Positions 33,519-42,764 of a DNA stretch of 64,000 nucleotides are shown here, piece after piece (within the stretch, counting starts at the first letter, position 1; the number at the start of each line of letters is the position of its first letter). A program made the position numbers and the translations under genes. The DNA comes from Lactiplantibacillus daowaiensis. GTDB taxonomy: Bacteria > Bacillota > Bacilli > Lactobacillales > Lactobacillaceae. Under the pieces are notes generated by a model. It ran no database searches. It had not been told where the DNA came from and worked only from the letters and a program-made list of their open reading frames with translations. Location of the stretch: positions 1-64,000 of the forward strand of contig NZ_BJDJ01000010.1 of NCBI RefSeq assembly GCF_005405085.1, given 5' to 3'.

Positions 33519-34217
33519 ATGCAACATAAAAAAATTATTAACTGGGCACTGGGGCTATTTGCCGTCGTGTTCATTGGCGGGGCCTTTATTATCCCAACGC
33601 CAACGATCAAAAAACAAGTCGTCACATTAAGTAACATGTTAACTGGTAACGCTCAAACTAAATCAGCGAGTCGCAGCGTGGCTAGCTCTAAGTTGGGCCA
33701 AAAATATCAATTGTCCACCAATGAGCTGACCGCACTAAGTAAGCTCAAGGTCACCGGTGTTGGTGATTCGATCATGGTCCGAACGACCCCAGATTTAAAT
33801 GAAGTTTTTGGTAGCTTCAATGCTAACGCCAAAGTCGGCCGCCAAGTTTCAGCTGCACCAGCGATTATCACCACTTTGAAAAACAATCAAAAGATCGCTA
33901 AAAACGTCTTGATCAACTTAGGTACTAACGGGCCAACTGACACGCAGACTATTGATGGCATTATCGATCAAATCGGGAGTGACCACCAAATCTTCTGGGT
34001 CAATACGCGGGTTCCAGGTAAAGATTGGCAAGATACCAACAATCAACTAATCGCAGCCGCCGCTAAGAAGTACACCAACGTTCATTTAGTGGACTGGTTG
34101 TATGTCAGCCAAGATAATCGAAACTGGTTTATCGATGACAACTTACATCCCAATACATTAGGTGAACGCGAATACACCTCAACGGTTGGCCAAGTCATGG
34201 CTAAATACGGGAAATAA
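33519..34217 (+). CDS. Membrane-anchored SGNH-fold esterase-like protein
   Basis: 232 residues with an N-terminal signal anchor (INWALGLFAVVFIGGAFIIP) and an extracytoplasmic SGNH domain. Block I VGDSIM holds the Ser, block III is INLGTNGP and block V DDNLHPN holds Asp and His. It closely resembles the C-terminal domain of OatA-type O-acetyltransferases but lacks the acyltransferase-3 membrane domain, so it may be a free-standing peptidoglycan O-acetyl esterase or transferase partner. GAGGAGGA at 33503-33510 fixes ATG 33519. Confidence 0.85.
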   Translation: MQHKKIINWALGLFAVVFIGGAFIIPTPTIKKQVVTLSNMLTGNAQTKSASRSVASSKLGQKYQLSTNELTALSKLKVTGVGDSIMVRTTPDLNEVFGSFNANAKVGRQVSAAPAIITTLKNNQKIAKNVLINLGTNGPTDTQTIDGIIDQIGSDHQIFWVNTRVPGKDWQDTNNQLIAAAAKKYTNVHLVDWLYVSQDNRNWFIDDNLHPNTLGEREYTSTVGQVMAKYGK

Positions 34218-34221
34218 TGCC

Positions 34222-34269
34222 AAAGGCACGAACCGCTAACGCATACTGCGTCAGTAGTTCGTGCCTTTT
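34222..34269. terminator. Terminator between the SGNH gene and the defence island
   Basis: Twelve-base arms AAAGGCACGAAC and GTTCGTGCCTTT with an inner CTAACGCA/TGCGTcAG stem; T tract on the plus strand. Confidence 0.85.
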
Positions 34270-34285
34270 ATAAATCTAATGCTTT

Positions 34286-36058
34286 TTAAAGATTACCATG
34301 GTAACTTTCTTCAAGAGTAATCCCTGATTTCAACGCTTCATCAATAAACTTAATTAAATTGTCATCTCCCATTCCTGGTCTAAGTTCGATAGGCTGAATA
34401 TTATTATAGTTTTTCAAATATTCATCTTGTTTCATGATTTTTGGAAATAAAATAGCAGTACTGCCAACTGGACTTTTTTTATTTATACGAGTAGCTTGAG
34501 CCAGCCTCTTATAAGAAGGCGAATTTAAGTATTTTTCACTTTTAATTCCATCCAAGTACCCCAGTAATTGCTCCTTATTTCCACCATATATTCTACTTAA
34601 GTTTCTATACTTAGTATCCATTACTAATGCTATTAATAAAGTATCCTCCATATCTTGTACTGTTAATATGATATCCGGTTTATTGTGATTAGACGTTGTC
34701 CACAACAATTCATCATTCTTTGGAAATCTGCTTAAAGCAACATTGTACTTGATTTGAATTTTTAATATCGGTTCACCTTTGTCATTATTCTTAATAAGAT
34801 TCACATGCGTCCCGTGTTTCAATAGATAGTCTTCCTTAAAACCCTCGTCAAATATCCAACCAGATACAGGCACCAATTCCATATCTAATAATACTTTTAC
34901 TGTATGTGTAAAACCCCATATTTCGTACAGGTCCTGAGTCCGTAACCAATCATACACATATTGTCGTACCAAGTAATCATGATTATTACTATTTTTTTCT
35001 ACACTTTTAAAAATCAAATCTATGCTTTTGTAGTCTGTATTCATCATTGCACTGTACGAAAGACTGCCATTTATAGATTGAATATCCTTAAAAAAGGTAG
35101 ATGTCAAAGCTTTAGAAATGGTAGATTTATATCTGAATAACATTTTCTTTTCGCTTTTTAAAGAATTTAAACTTTGACTACTATATGTCTCAATTGTCTG
35201 AATTTCAGACGTTAAATTTTGAATAAGCCTCGAAACAATTCGATTTAAAGCATTTAATTCATACTTAATAACACGATTGTCCAAGTTATTATATTGAATA
35301 TATCTTTCAAACGAAAAGATTCGACCTTCGACATTAGGGATAGTTTCCATGACCCTTGTTGTGTGTTCATCTATGTTCCCATTACTTTCTGTTTTCCATC
35401 CATATCTCTTGTTCAAATTCACTCTGGGATTATTTATTACATTATAAGTTGCTATTCTAAACTGACGTTCACTACGATGTAAGATTTCTAGTTTTTCTAA
35501 CATTTTTGTTTCTAAGTTATGCACCTTAGTCGACAATATTCCATTATTAATTGCCTCAAAAGACCTTGCAAGTCCATAAGTTGTACTTTCTAACTCATCC
35601 CGCATAATCCGTAATTCTTGGTCCGTTAAAAATTTAGGAGTAACTCTAAAATATGCATACAGTGGAGTCATATCCGGCTCATCTACCTTAATGCGATATA
35701 TGCCAGGCCCGTAACCATTTTTTACATATGATCCATCATTATAATATACATAAAATGGATGACATTGTTCCAATGGAGTAGTAATAGAATCCGGAGTAAA
35801 GAATGAGTTATTATCCTTATTTATGTGATTGCTTGATTTAGAAAAATCTTTATCAACATCATCAGGTTTTGCATTATCAATAAAAATTTTTGCTTTTACA
35901 TTTCCAGTAAAGTATAAAGAAAAATTTTTATTTTCACTAGTAGATATTACAAACGGTAAACTTTCTAGAGTCTCATAGTCAGACATGTCAACCTCATCAA
36001 CTGTAAAATTAAACTCTTTAAACTCACCTAACTTTTTATAAAACCCTTTAACTGACAA
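34286..36058 (-). CDS. DUF2357 / PD-(D/E)XK nuclease, McrC-like subunit
   Basis: 590 residues. The N-terminal 350 fit the DUF2357 pattern (beta-rich start, then the helical stretch PKFLTDQELRIMRDELESTTYGLARSFEAI). The C-terminus is a PD-(D/E)XK nuclease of the DUF524 type: PDI at 461-463, an acidic and hydrophobic strand, then DTK at 481-483, with an upstream Glu at about 379 in LYEIWGF. Such proteins pair with McrB-like NTPases as the DNA-cutting partner in type IV restriction. The start is TTG 36058 behind AGGTGA, overlapping the NTPase gene by 11 bases. Codon and base use are clearly more AT-rich than in the flanking genes. Confidence 0.85.
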   Translation of the reverse strand: MSVKGFYKKLGEFKEFNFTVDEVDMSDYETLESLPFVISTSENKNFSLYFTGNVKAKIFIDNAKPDDVDKDFSKSSNHINKDNNSFFTPDSITTPLEQCHPFYVYYNDGSYVKNGYGPGIYRIKVDEPDMTPLYAYFRVTPKFLTDQELRIMRDELESTTYGLARSFEAINNGILSTKVHNLETKMLEKLEILHRSERQFRIATYNVINNPRVNLNKRYGWKTESNGNIDEHTTRVMETIPNVEGRIFSFERYIQYNNLDNRVIKYELNALNRIVSRLIQNLTSEIQTIETYSSQSLNSLKSEKKMLFRYKSTISKALTSTFFKDIQSINGSLSYSAMMNTDYKSIDLIFKSVEKNSNNHDYLVRQYVYDWLRTQDLYEIWGFTHTVKVLLDMELVPVSGWIFDEGFKEDYLLKHGTHVNLIKNNDKGEPILKIQIKYNVALSRFPKNDELLWTTSNHNKPDIILTVQDMEDTLLIALVMDTKYRNLSRIYGGNKEQLLGYLDGIKSEKYLNSPSYKRLAQATRINKKSPVGSTAILFPKIMKQDEYLKNYNNIQPIELRPGMGDDNLIKFIDEALKSGITLEESYHGNL

Positions 36059-38075
36059 ATCCTGTCACCTGTAATTCTCTTGCTTTTTTTAAAAGAAGTT
36101 GACGTGATAACTGGAATGAAGATAAATTAATAGAATTATCAAATAATTCTATTAACTCTCCTGTCAGTTCTTTTTTATCCATATTTATCAACCCGTCAAA
36201 AACATCTTGTGTTCCTCTTAGTTTAGGCAAAATTCTTTGTGCCACTTGATAATCAATTGCACTCGATCTAGATAGATCCGCAGACTCTGAAACAGCCGCC
36301 AAAAATTTTTCTATGTTTTTTAGCGTTCTCCATCCAAAACCACCGTCTGGAAAATGAGCCATTATTAATTGATCCAACTCCCACAAAAAATTACGTTCAT
36401 CATTGGTTAATTTCATCTTTTCATTTGCTGAAAATGTATTTGTACCTGTAGTAGCATTTATTAAGAGCATTTGTGCATTTTCAGCTTGTTGCTTATCCAA
36501 TGAGAAAACAGAAGTCTCATTTTTCATTACAGTTTCTTTTTTATTAAATGGAACCATTTGTAATTCAATCAAATTAGCCCTGTCCAATAACTTATCTGAA
36601 AAACTAAAAGTGGACTCATCTATATTCACTGTACCAACAAATCGTACATTAGCACCTACCTTTACCCTACTTGCATAAGGATCCTTATTATATAAAGTAC
36701 CAATGTTTTCATTGTAAAGATGTATAATTCTATCATTAGGATTCTTTTCCAAAACTGATAAGAACTGTGAGAAGTAGTGTTCAACTCTAGCTAAGTTCAT
36801 TTCATCTAAGACAACTATATACATATGATTTGGATCTGTGCTAGCTTTGACTAATACATCTGCTAAGCCGGAATCAGCTGGTCTATAAACATTATGCATT
36901 GTATCCGCAAATCCTAACAAGTCAGCATCATCTTGCCAAGAAGGTCGTACGGAAATCATTTTAAATTGGCCACTACTTATTAATCCCATAGAATCTGCAA
37001 AGGCCGTGACTATTTTCGACTTTCCTGTGCCACTTAATCCAGACAGTATGGTTAACAAATTAGTTTTTATAGATATATAAAAGTTAGCTAAGTCTTCATC
37101 GTTAAAAACTAAATTATACTTTGGGGATCGAACCATTTCCTTGAAATGAGTAACAATTGATGTTTCGTCAATTGACTTACTATCCAGAATATTATCCGGA
37201 ACATTAATACTAGTTTGCTGTTGATTTAGTTCATCATTTAATTCAGAATCGCCCTTTTTATTTAGAGATTTCTCTAAGAAAGTAAACTTTTCCAAGTAGT
37301 CCAATTTTAAATACTTTTGGGGAATAAATATAATTTCTTCGTAATTAGGAATATTGTAGTAGATAGCTTTCATCCATTGAGCCGTGTCAATCTTTCTGAC
37401 TTCAATTGTACTTTTATCACTAGGAACAGCATACCTAATAAATTCCGGTCCTAATTCCAATGATTCTAAGTCTTCATAAAGATATCCTAAATCATCCACA
37501 ACATTTATTTCAGCTGCCTCATGAAAAATTGCAAAACTACTAACATCCTCATCGTTTTTACTTAAGTAGTTTGCATTCTTCATCCTAATTGCTTTTCCAT
37601 TTAACAGATACTCTTCAAATCTATCTTTATTTGGAATTTGTTCATTTTGGCTAATTATGGGAAGTGATTCGAATAAATACTCCGAGCTGAAGTCGTTACT
37701 CTTTCTGAGAACAACAACATTCCTTGCCACATAGTTTGGTGTGTATTCTCTCCCATTACTTACACGAACATAATTAGTTTCTTCACTAATGTTAAAGAAA
37801 AAAACTCTATCTTGTGCCCAATGTGCAAAGTTGAGTCTTCTAACTTCGAAAGCCGCACTTTCATCATCTTCAAAATCTAACCTTGATACTTCACCAGCGA
37901 AAACATTTATTACTTCATGGGTATACTTACTATTCGCACTTAAGACACGAACTTTAAACATTAACTCTCCACGTTTATCAATAATGATGCCACCTGTAGG
38001 GGTTGTCACATTATCTTGATTTCGAGAATCCCATTCACCCACATATACTCTACTATTCACTACATTTGATTCCAT
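36048..38075 (-). CDS. McrB-like AAA+ NTPase of a restriction system
   Basis: 675 residues. The first 310 form an unrecognised, mostly beta-rich domain that might be the target-recognition part. The C-terminal AAA+ module has Walker A GLSGTGKS (346-353), Walker B YIVVLDE (419-425), the McrB-family sensor segment GTVNIDEST (481-489) and LLDRAN (496-501), which supplies the arginine finger. This signature separates McrB-type NTPases from other AAA+ proteins. Middle gene of three: its ATG overlaps the coiled-coil gene by 16 bases and its end overlaps the nuclease gene. Confidence 0.88.
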   Translation of the reverse strand: MESNVVNSRVYVGEWDSRNQDNVTTPTGGIIIDKRGELMFKVRVLSANSKYTHEVINVFAGEVSRLDFEDDESAAFEVRRLNFAHWAQDRVFFFNISEETNYVRVSNGREYTPNYVARNVVVLRKSNDFSSEYLFESLPIISQNEQIPNKDRFEEYLLNGKAIRMKNANYLSKNDEDVSSFAIFHEAAEINVVDDLGYLYEDLESLELGPEFIRYAVPSDKSTIEVRKIDTAQWMKAIYYNIPNYEEIIFIPQKYLKLDYLEKFTFLEKSLNKKGDSELNDELNQQQTSINVPDNILDSKSIDETSIVTHFKEMVRSPKYNLVFNDEDLANFYISIKTNLLTILSGLSGTGKSKIVTAFADSMGLISSGQFKMISVRPSWQDDADLLGFADTMHNVYRPADSGLADVLVKASTDPNHMYIVVLDEMNLARVEHYFSQFLSVLEKNPNDRIIHLYNENIGTLYNKDPYASRVKVGANVRFVGTVNIDESTFSFSDKLLDRANLIELQMVPFNKKETVMKNETSVFSLDKQQAENAQMLLINATTGTNTFSANEKMKLTNDERNFLWELDQLIMAHFPDGGFGWRTLKNIEKFLAAVSESADLSRSSAIDYQVAQRILPKLRGTQDVFDGLINMDKKELTGELIELFDNSINLSSFQLSRQLLLKKARELQVTGFVS

Positions 38076-39235
38076 TGCTTTTTAAACTCCTTAATAGTCT
38101 CTAATTCTATTACACTACTTTTTAAAAAATGAAATGTTTTATTAACCAAATACTTTTCATATCCGTTTAACTCTGGAGTATACATATATACTTTATCGTA
38201 CATTTCTAATCGATGCTGCAGAATATCTTCACTAAAATCTAAATTTTTCATTACTTCAATATTTAATCCGCTGTTTTTTTTCTCTACACTTTTTACGGAA
38301 ACAATTTCAATACCAGCTAACTTGGTCGAATATTGAACATTCTCTGGAACACCTATTTGAAGGTTATATTTATCTTGGCTGGTTAAATTTTTTTCGTTCG
38401 ATTTACCATTTACTATTTTTTCCGGAATTGGCTCAAATTTACTTTTGACTATTTCATTTTCTTGAACTAACTTTACGTTGATTTTATTTTTCTCCTGTTC
38501 AATCAACTTCTTATAGCTAAAATACTCGTACGATAGTTTATCTATTCTTTTTGTAAGTTTTTCAATCTCTTCATTCTTCTTTTTAAATTTCTCATCATTA
38601 GCCGCAATCTTTTTAATCAATTTTCTGCTATATTTTCTTTCTTCTTCAACTTTTATATTTAATTGCTCTACTGTGTTAATAAGCTTGTTTTTTTCAGCTA
38701 TTTCAAGTCTATTTTTCTTTTTCAAGTCGCTATTTTCTAAGGAAATCGATTTTAATTTACTCTCATATTCATCATTCTTCTTTTCACTATTCGAAATCAT
38801 TTTTCTCTGATTTCTTTCTGACTCTTTGAGCTTTTTCTCTAATCTTTTTACTCTTTCTTTTTCCAAGTCAAGTTCGTCCGCTTTTGATTGACTTGGACTT
38901 TCTTTTTTTGAAACAATCCGTAGATTTTCATAATTATCGATTTCCTTATTTGCTTGTTCAAAGTCATTATCGATATATGCCATTAAAACCTTAAACCATA
39001 CTTTATCGTTTTCACCTTCTATTTTTGTATGATCCACTTTTCCTATTTGTTTAAGCTTAAATTCTAAAATCTTTTTATATCTCGGGAGCATTAATTGTCT
39101 GTTCACCACTTCACGCATTGTTACATTATTAAAATTATGTGGCGGGTTTACCCCTTTTATTGAATTTAGTAATTTCTTATATACTGTTTGAGGCATTTCT
39201 GCTAATATCCACTTTAATAAATCTAAATTTTTCAC
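38060..39235 (-). CDS. Coiled-coil protein, first gene of the McrB-like operon
   Basis: 391 residues, Lys/Glu-rich. Residues 1-110 form a helical N-terminal domain (LDLLKWILAEMPQTVYKKLLNSIKGV). Residues about 115-265 are a continuous charged coiled coil (KERVKRLEKKLKESERN...). Residues 300-391 form a mixed alpha/beta C-terminal domain (IEIVSVKSVEKKNSGLNIEVMKNLDFSED). I recognise no family. Starts with GTG 39235. Its tight overlap with the NTPase gene says it is part of the same complex or pathway. Coiled-coil partners of McrBC-like nucleases are known from the CoCoNuT systems, a comparison by analogy only. Confidence 0.75.
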   Translation of the reverse strand: MKNLDLLKWILAEMPQTVYKKLLNSIKGVNPPHNFNNVTMREVVNRQLMLPRYKKILEFKLKQIGKVDHTKIEGENDKVWFKVLMAYIDNDFEQANKEIDNYENLRIVSKKESPSQSKADELDLEKERVKRLEKKLKESERNQRKMISNSEKKNDEYESKLKSISLENSDLKKKNRLEIAEKNKLINTVEQLNIKVEEERKYSRKLIKKIAANDEKFKKKNEEIEKLTKRIDKLSYEYFSYKKLIEQEKNKINVKLVQENEIVKSKFEPIPEKIVNGKSNEKNLTSQDKYNLQIGVPENVQYSTKLAGIEIVSVKSVEKKNSGLNIEVMKNLDFSEDILQHRLEMYDKVYMYTPELNGYEKYLVNKTFHFLKSSVIELETIKEFKKQWNQM

Positions 39236-39252
39236 TTTATCATCTCCATCAT
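39232..39252 (-). CDS. Six-codon leader ORF before the defence operon
   Basis: A strong AAAGGAGG (39262-39269) stands nine bases before ATG 39252, which opens MMEMIK and stops at a TGA overlapping the GTG start of the coiled-coil gene (GTGA). The arrangement suggests translational coupling through a leader peptide. It may also be a chance result of a displaced RBS. Confidence 0.4.
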   Translation of the reverse strand: MMEMIK

Positions 39253-39415
39253 CTAAAACATCCTCCTTTAATAATTATATCAGTTACGTTGTCTGAGTAC
39301 TTAGCTAACATTAAATATAGTGAATTATTGGGGCAGAACTAAAGAATTTACTAATACAACATACTTTATATACGTGATTTCACTCATAATCCACTAAAAA
39401 TCATTCAGGTTAAAC

Positions 39416-39463
39416 ACAAAAATAACTGATCAACTATTTTAGAATGGTTGATCAGTTATTTTA
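39416..39463. terminator. Bidirectional terminator at the island edge
   Basis: Perfect 14-base arms AATAACTGATCAAC and GTTGATCAGTTATT (39421-39434 with 39447-39460), flanked by A and T tracts. It ends the HxlR transcript. The 180 bases between it and the defence operon show no gene and must contain that operon's promoter. Confidence 0.85.
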
Positions 39464-39763
39464 TTGCATCTCCGTAATCACTTGATTGCCCCAAGTCTCC
39501 AGCGTCGCTAAACTCTGCTGAAACTGCTGACCGGCTGGTGTCAAACTATATTGATAGTCATCCGTTGACACGACTAAATCCAGTTGCGTTAACTTAGCCA
39601 ATACGGTAAGGAGCTTTAACGTTGAAATACCACGCACGTTTTCCCGCAGAACCATAAATCCAGCTGGTGTGGTGGTTAAGTTGCTTAACGTCAAGGCATT
39701 CCATTTGTCAGTTAATAATGCTAAACCAACTTTGGTGCCAATATTCAAATCGCGCATGACCAT
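39461..39763 (-). CDS. HxlR-type winged-helix regulator
   Basis: 100 residues with the HxlR pattern: KVGLALLTDKWNALTLSNL, the recognition helix region GISTLKLLTVLAKLTQLDLV, the wing YQYSLTPAGQQFQQSL and a short C-terminal helix. It lacks the Cys residues of redox-sensing members. AAGGGG eight bases upstream supports ATG 39763. Downstream of oppA on the same strand with no clear terminator between, so it might be read together with pepI-oppA. Confidence 0.8.
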   Translation of the reverse strand: MVMRDLNIGTKVGLALLTDKWNALTLSNLTTTPAGFMVLRENVRGISTLKLLTVLAKLTQLDLVVSTDDYQYSLTPAGQQFQQSLATLETWGNQVITEMQ

Positions 39764-39842
39764 ATTGCTTACCCCTTATCCTCAAACTTGTGAGTATATT
39801 TTAGCGAGCTAGTGGGTAAATTGCGAGTTTGAAGTTCTGAGC

Positions 39843-41468
39843 TTATTTAAAGGAAGCCCGGGTATAATCATTTTCACCAACAGAATGGTAAACCACACCT
39901 TGCAGTTTGCTGTTGACCAAGTGACTTTCCGTCATGTTATAAAGCGGCACGACCGCCGTCGTGGTATTCAACCGTTTGGCTGCGGTCCGCATGTTTTGCC
40001 AATAAGCTTTCGTATTCGTTGCATTCTTCCCATGGGCTTCACTGACTTGGGTATTGAAGACCGTATCCCGATAGTGACCATAGTTTTGTGGGTTATTCTT
40101 AGTCAAGATATCAAAGAAGGAAACTGGATCAGCATAGTCGGCTAACCACAGCGTATATTGCATGTCATAGTCCCCTTCAGAAACTGCTGAACTCCCCGTC
40201 TTGTCTGGCACCGCGGATACATTAACTTTGGCACCACTCAAATGTTGCTTGACCGCTGCTTGTACGAATTGGTCGATGGTCTTAGAGATCGACGTGTCAT
40301 CACTAACTAACTTTAAGGTCACTGACTTTTTACCGAGTTGCTTCAAGCCTTTGTTCCAAAGTTGTTGCGCCTTTTTGACATTGTAGCGTGCCGTGCTAGC
40401 CGTTTCGGTCCCAAAATCTTTGCCGGTAGTTGGATCAGTCACCAAGCTTGGGGTGACATAGTTATAAGCTGGGGTCGACCCATCGCTTAAGACTTTTTTG
40501 GTTAGACTCGATTTATTCAATACCAAGTTCAACGCTTGCCGCAAATATTTATTATGTAATGCATGATTCTTCGCCATATTCAGGCGTAAGTAATAGGTCC
40601 CGGCTTTGCTGACGTGTTTCATATGTTTATCACTTTGCAAGCCTTGCGCGGTGACTCCTGAAACCGTAGCGTCATCCAACTTACCTTGTGAAAATAGGTT
40701 ATGGGCAGTCGTAGAATCTTTGACAACTTGCATCGTCATCTTGTTCAACTTGATAGCCGATTTGTCGTAATAATACGTATTTTTCAGCATATTCCACGAA
40801 TCATTCGTCCCATTCCAACCACTGACGGTAAATGGCCCGTTATAGGCCATCTTCGTACTACTGGTCCCGTAGTCTTTCCCATATTTTGCAACCACTTTAT
40901 GGTCTTGTGGGAAGAACGCAGGCATCGTCAACATCTTACTCAAGTACGGCATCGCGCGCGATAGCGTGACTTTTAAGGTCGTTTGATTGACCGCTTTAAC
41001 ACCCAACGTCTTTGTTGACTTCTTGCCAGCCGAAATTTGAGTCGCATTCTTGATGCCTTCATAGATATAACTATACCCAGAAGTTGAAGTCGAACTTACT
41101 GAGCGACGCCAGGCTGTGACAAAATCTTGCGCCGTTACTTTATCCCCGTTGCTCCATTTGGCATTCTTTCGCAAATGGAAGGTATAAGTCTTTCCATTAT
41201 TTGTTGGCTTAACGACTTTGGTCGCCATCGCACCAACAACTTTGTTCTTTGAATTAACGCGATACAAGCCTTCCATCGATTGTTGTAAGACGTTCCATTG
41301 GGTCAAGGTCGCCGTGTTCGAGGTATCTAGTGACGTTAAATCGGTATCCTGCATCAAGTGCAGCGTCTTTTGTGTACTACTGCTCTTGGCACTGGCTTTG
41401 CCGCAAGCCACTAACCCACCTGACATTAAGACTAAACTGCCAACAACCGCTAACTTTTTAAAATTCAT
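39843..41468 (-). CDS. Oligopeptide-binding lipoprotein (OppA family)
   Basis: 541 residues, family 5 solute-binding protein. Lipobox LVACGKA gives a lipid-anchored extracellular receptor. The family features NAKWSNGDKVTAQDFVTAWRR and the C-terminal YDMQYTLWLADYADPVSFFDIL are clear. It would capture oligopeptides for an Opp ABC transporter, whose other subunits are not in the window. It begins 12 bases after the prolyl iminopeptidase gene, so both belong to the T-box-controlled operon. Confidence 0.92.
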   Translation of the reverse strand: MNFKKLAVVGSLVLMSGGLVACGKASAKSSSTQKTLHLMQDTDLTSLDTSNTATLTQWNVLQQSMEGLYRVNSKNKVVGAMATKVVKPTNNGKTYTFHLRKNAKWSNGDKVTAQDFVTAWRRSVSSTSTSGYSYIYEGIKNATQISAGKKSTKTLGVKAVNQTTLKVTLSRAMPYLSKMLTMPAFFPQDHKVVAKYGKDYGTSSTKMAYNGPFTVSGWNGTNDSWNMLKNTYYYDKSAIKLNKMTMQVVKDSTTAHNLFSQGKLDDATVSGVTAQGLQSDKHMKHVSKAGTYYLRLNMAKNHALHNKYLRQALNLVLNKSSLTKKVLSDGSTPAYNYVTPSLVTDPTTGKDFGTETASTARYNVKKAQQLWNKGLKQLGKKSVTLKLVSDDTSISKTIDQFVQAAVKQHLSGAKVNVSAVPDKTGSSAVSEGDYDMQYTLWLADYADPVSFFDILTKNNPQNYGHYRDTVFNTQVSEAHGKNATNTKAYWQNMRTAAKRLNTTTAVVPLYNMTESHLVNSKLQGVVYHSVGENDYTRASFK

Positions 41469-41480
41469 ATGTATGTCCCC

Positions 41481-42386
41481 CTAATAAGCCGTAAATTGAT
41501 TATGTTCAACATCTTGTAAGTATTGACCCAGCGTTTGGAAAAATGCTGCTGGGTTATCCACGCTGTGACAATGGCCCCCATCCGGGGTTAAAACGAGCCG
41601 CGCTTGGGGCAAGGTTTGCTGCATACGCCGCGCCGTCTTCAGAGGCATCGTGTCGTATGCCCCAAAAGTCAATAATGTCGGGACAGTAATTTTATGTAGA
41701 TCTTGGCGTCGGTCCCAACCGTTTAAGGTGCCCACCATCACAAATTCATTATTACCTTGAAAGTGATTATAAACGGCAGTGGCCGTAGTTGAGACTAAGT
41801 TTTTCGGCCCATTCTCAGGATGGCGCATGACAAACTTTTTATTCAAAACATCGACTAAGGCCTGATACTCAGGATCATCAAAGGCTTCGGCCTGTTCAAC
41901 TCCTTGCATGTAGTGGACTTGGTCCGCCGTTAACGTTTGTGCCCGCAACGCATTGATGTTGACGGTATATTCCGCAATGTTATCAATCATGCTCATCACA
42001 ACTAACCCTTTGAGATGGTCGCCATATTTCAACGCATATTCTTGTGCCAGTAGTCCACCCCAAGAATGACCAAGCAAATAAAAGTGATCTAACCCAAGCT
42101 GTTGCCGAACTTCTTCCAGTTCCGCCAAATAATAGTCTAAAGTCAAATAGTGTTGATTTTCCGGTTGCGTGTAATCTGGTTGATCAGAGTAAAACGAGCC
42201 CAGCTGATCATACATGCTGACTTGGACTTGATCTTCACCCAAGCCGGCTGCAAAGTTTTCAAATTCTTGGTGCGTGCCACCGGGGCCACCGTGTAAGCAT
42301 AGTAACTTCACGGGGCCATGGCCGACAGTACGACTAAATAACCGATGCCCATTCTTTAATTGTAATAACCGGGTTCCTGTTGACAT
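41481..42386 (-). CDS. pepI: Prolyl iminopeptidase
   Basis: 301-residue alpha/beta hydrolase that removes N-terminal proline from peptides. HGGPGGTHQEF gives the oxyanion region, GHSWGG the nucleophile Ser, and GAYDTM and GGHCHSV the Asp and His. YALKYGDHLKGLVVMSM is typical of the PepI/proline iminopeptidase family. GGGAGG eight bases upstream fixes ATG 42386. First gene of a pepI-oppA operon headed by a T-box. Confidence 0.92.
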   Translation of the reverse strand: MSTGTRLLQLKNGHRLFSRTVGHGPVKLLCLHGGPGGTHQEFENFAAGLGEDQVQVSMYDQLGSFYSDQPDYTQPENQHYLTLDYYLAELEEVRQQLGLDHFYLLGHSWGGLLAQEYALKYGDHLKGLVVMSMIDNIAEYTVNINALRAQTLTADQVHYMQGVEQAEAFDDPEYQALVDVLNKKFVMRHPENGPKNLVSTTATAVYNHFQGNNEFVMVGTLNGWDRRQDLHKITVPTLLTFGAYDTMPLKTARRMQQTLPQARLVLTPDGGHCHSVDNPAAFFQTLGQYLQDVEHNQFTAY

Positions 42387-42412
42387 ATAATTCCTCCCAA
42401 AAATTGAGCAAT

Positions 42413-42680
42413 TAAAAAACGCCCTACAGAAATCAACACTTGATTTCCATAGGGCGTCGCCACGGTACCACCTATGCGTTGCCATTAAAAAAATGGCCTT
42501 AAATTCACGTACGGTAGGTGCGACCTACGATACGCTAGCAAGATAATGGATGCCGCCATTAGGTACTCCCAACTGTTCGTACCTACCGTGATTAGGGGAT
42601 GTTCACACTTAATCGTTGCATCGTCTTTCACCAATTGACGACTCGCTGAGGGAACGGGTTAAGTACTACTGTCCTAATCG
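42413..42680 (-). promoter_or_regulatory. T-box leader controlling pepI-oppA
   Basis: Stem I is closed by GATTAGG/CCTAATC (5' end at 42679) and holds AGTA on the 5' side and GAA on the 3' side of the specifier loop. The conserved T-box AGGTGGTACCGTGGCG is at 42458-42473. A terminator (arms around ACGCCCTA / TAGGGCGT, 42419-42457, then T tract) follows. The specifier loop reads GTGAACATCC, so AUC (Ile), CAU (His) or ACA (Thr) are possible. The UGGU bulge pairs with a tRNA ending ACCA (discriminator A), which speaks against His; Ile is the best guess. Confidence 0.88.
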
Positions 42681-42764
42681 TTGCGTTTAATTAATTTCTC
42701 ATTTGTTTTTAACGATTGTTAATTTAACACAAAATAATTTTGGTTGTCAAATTTTATTTGGAGA

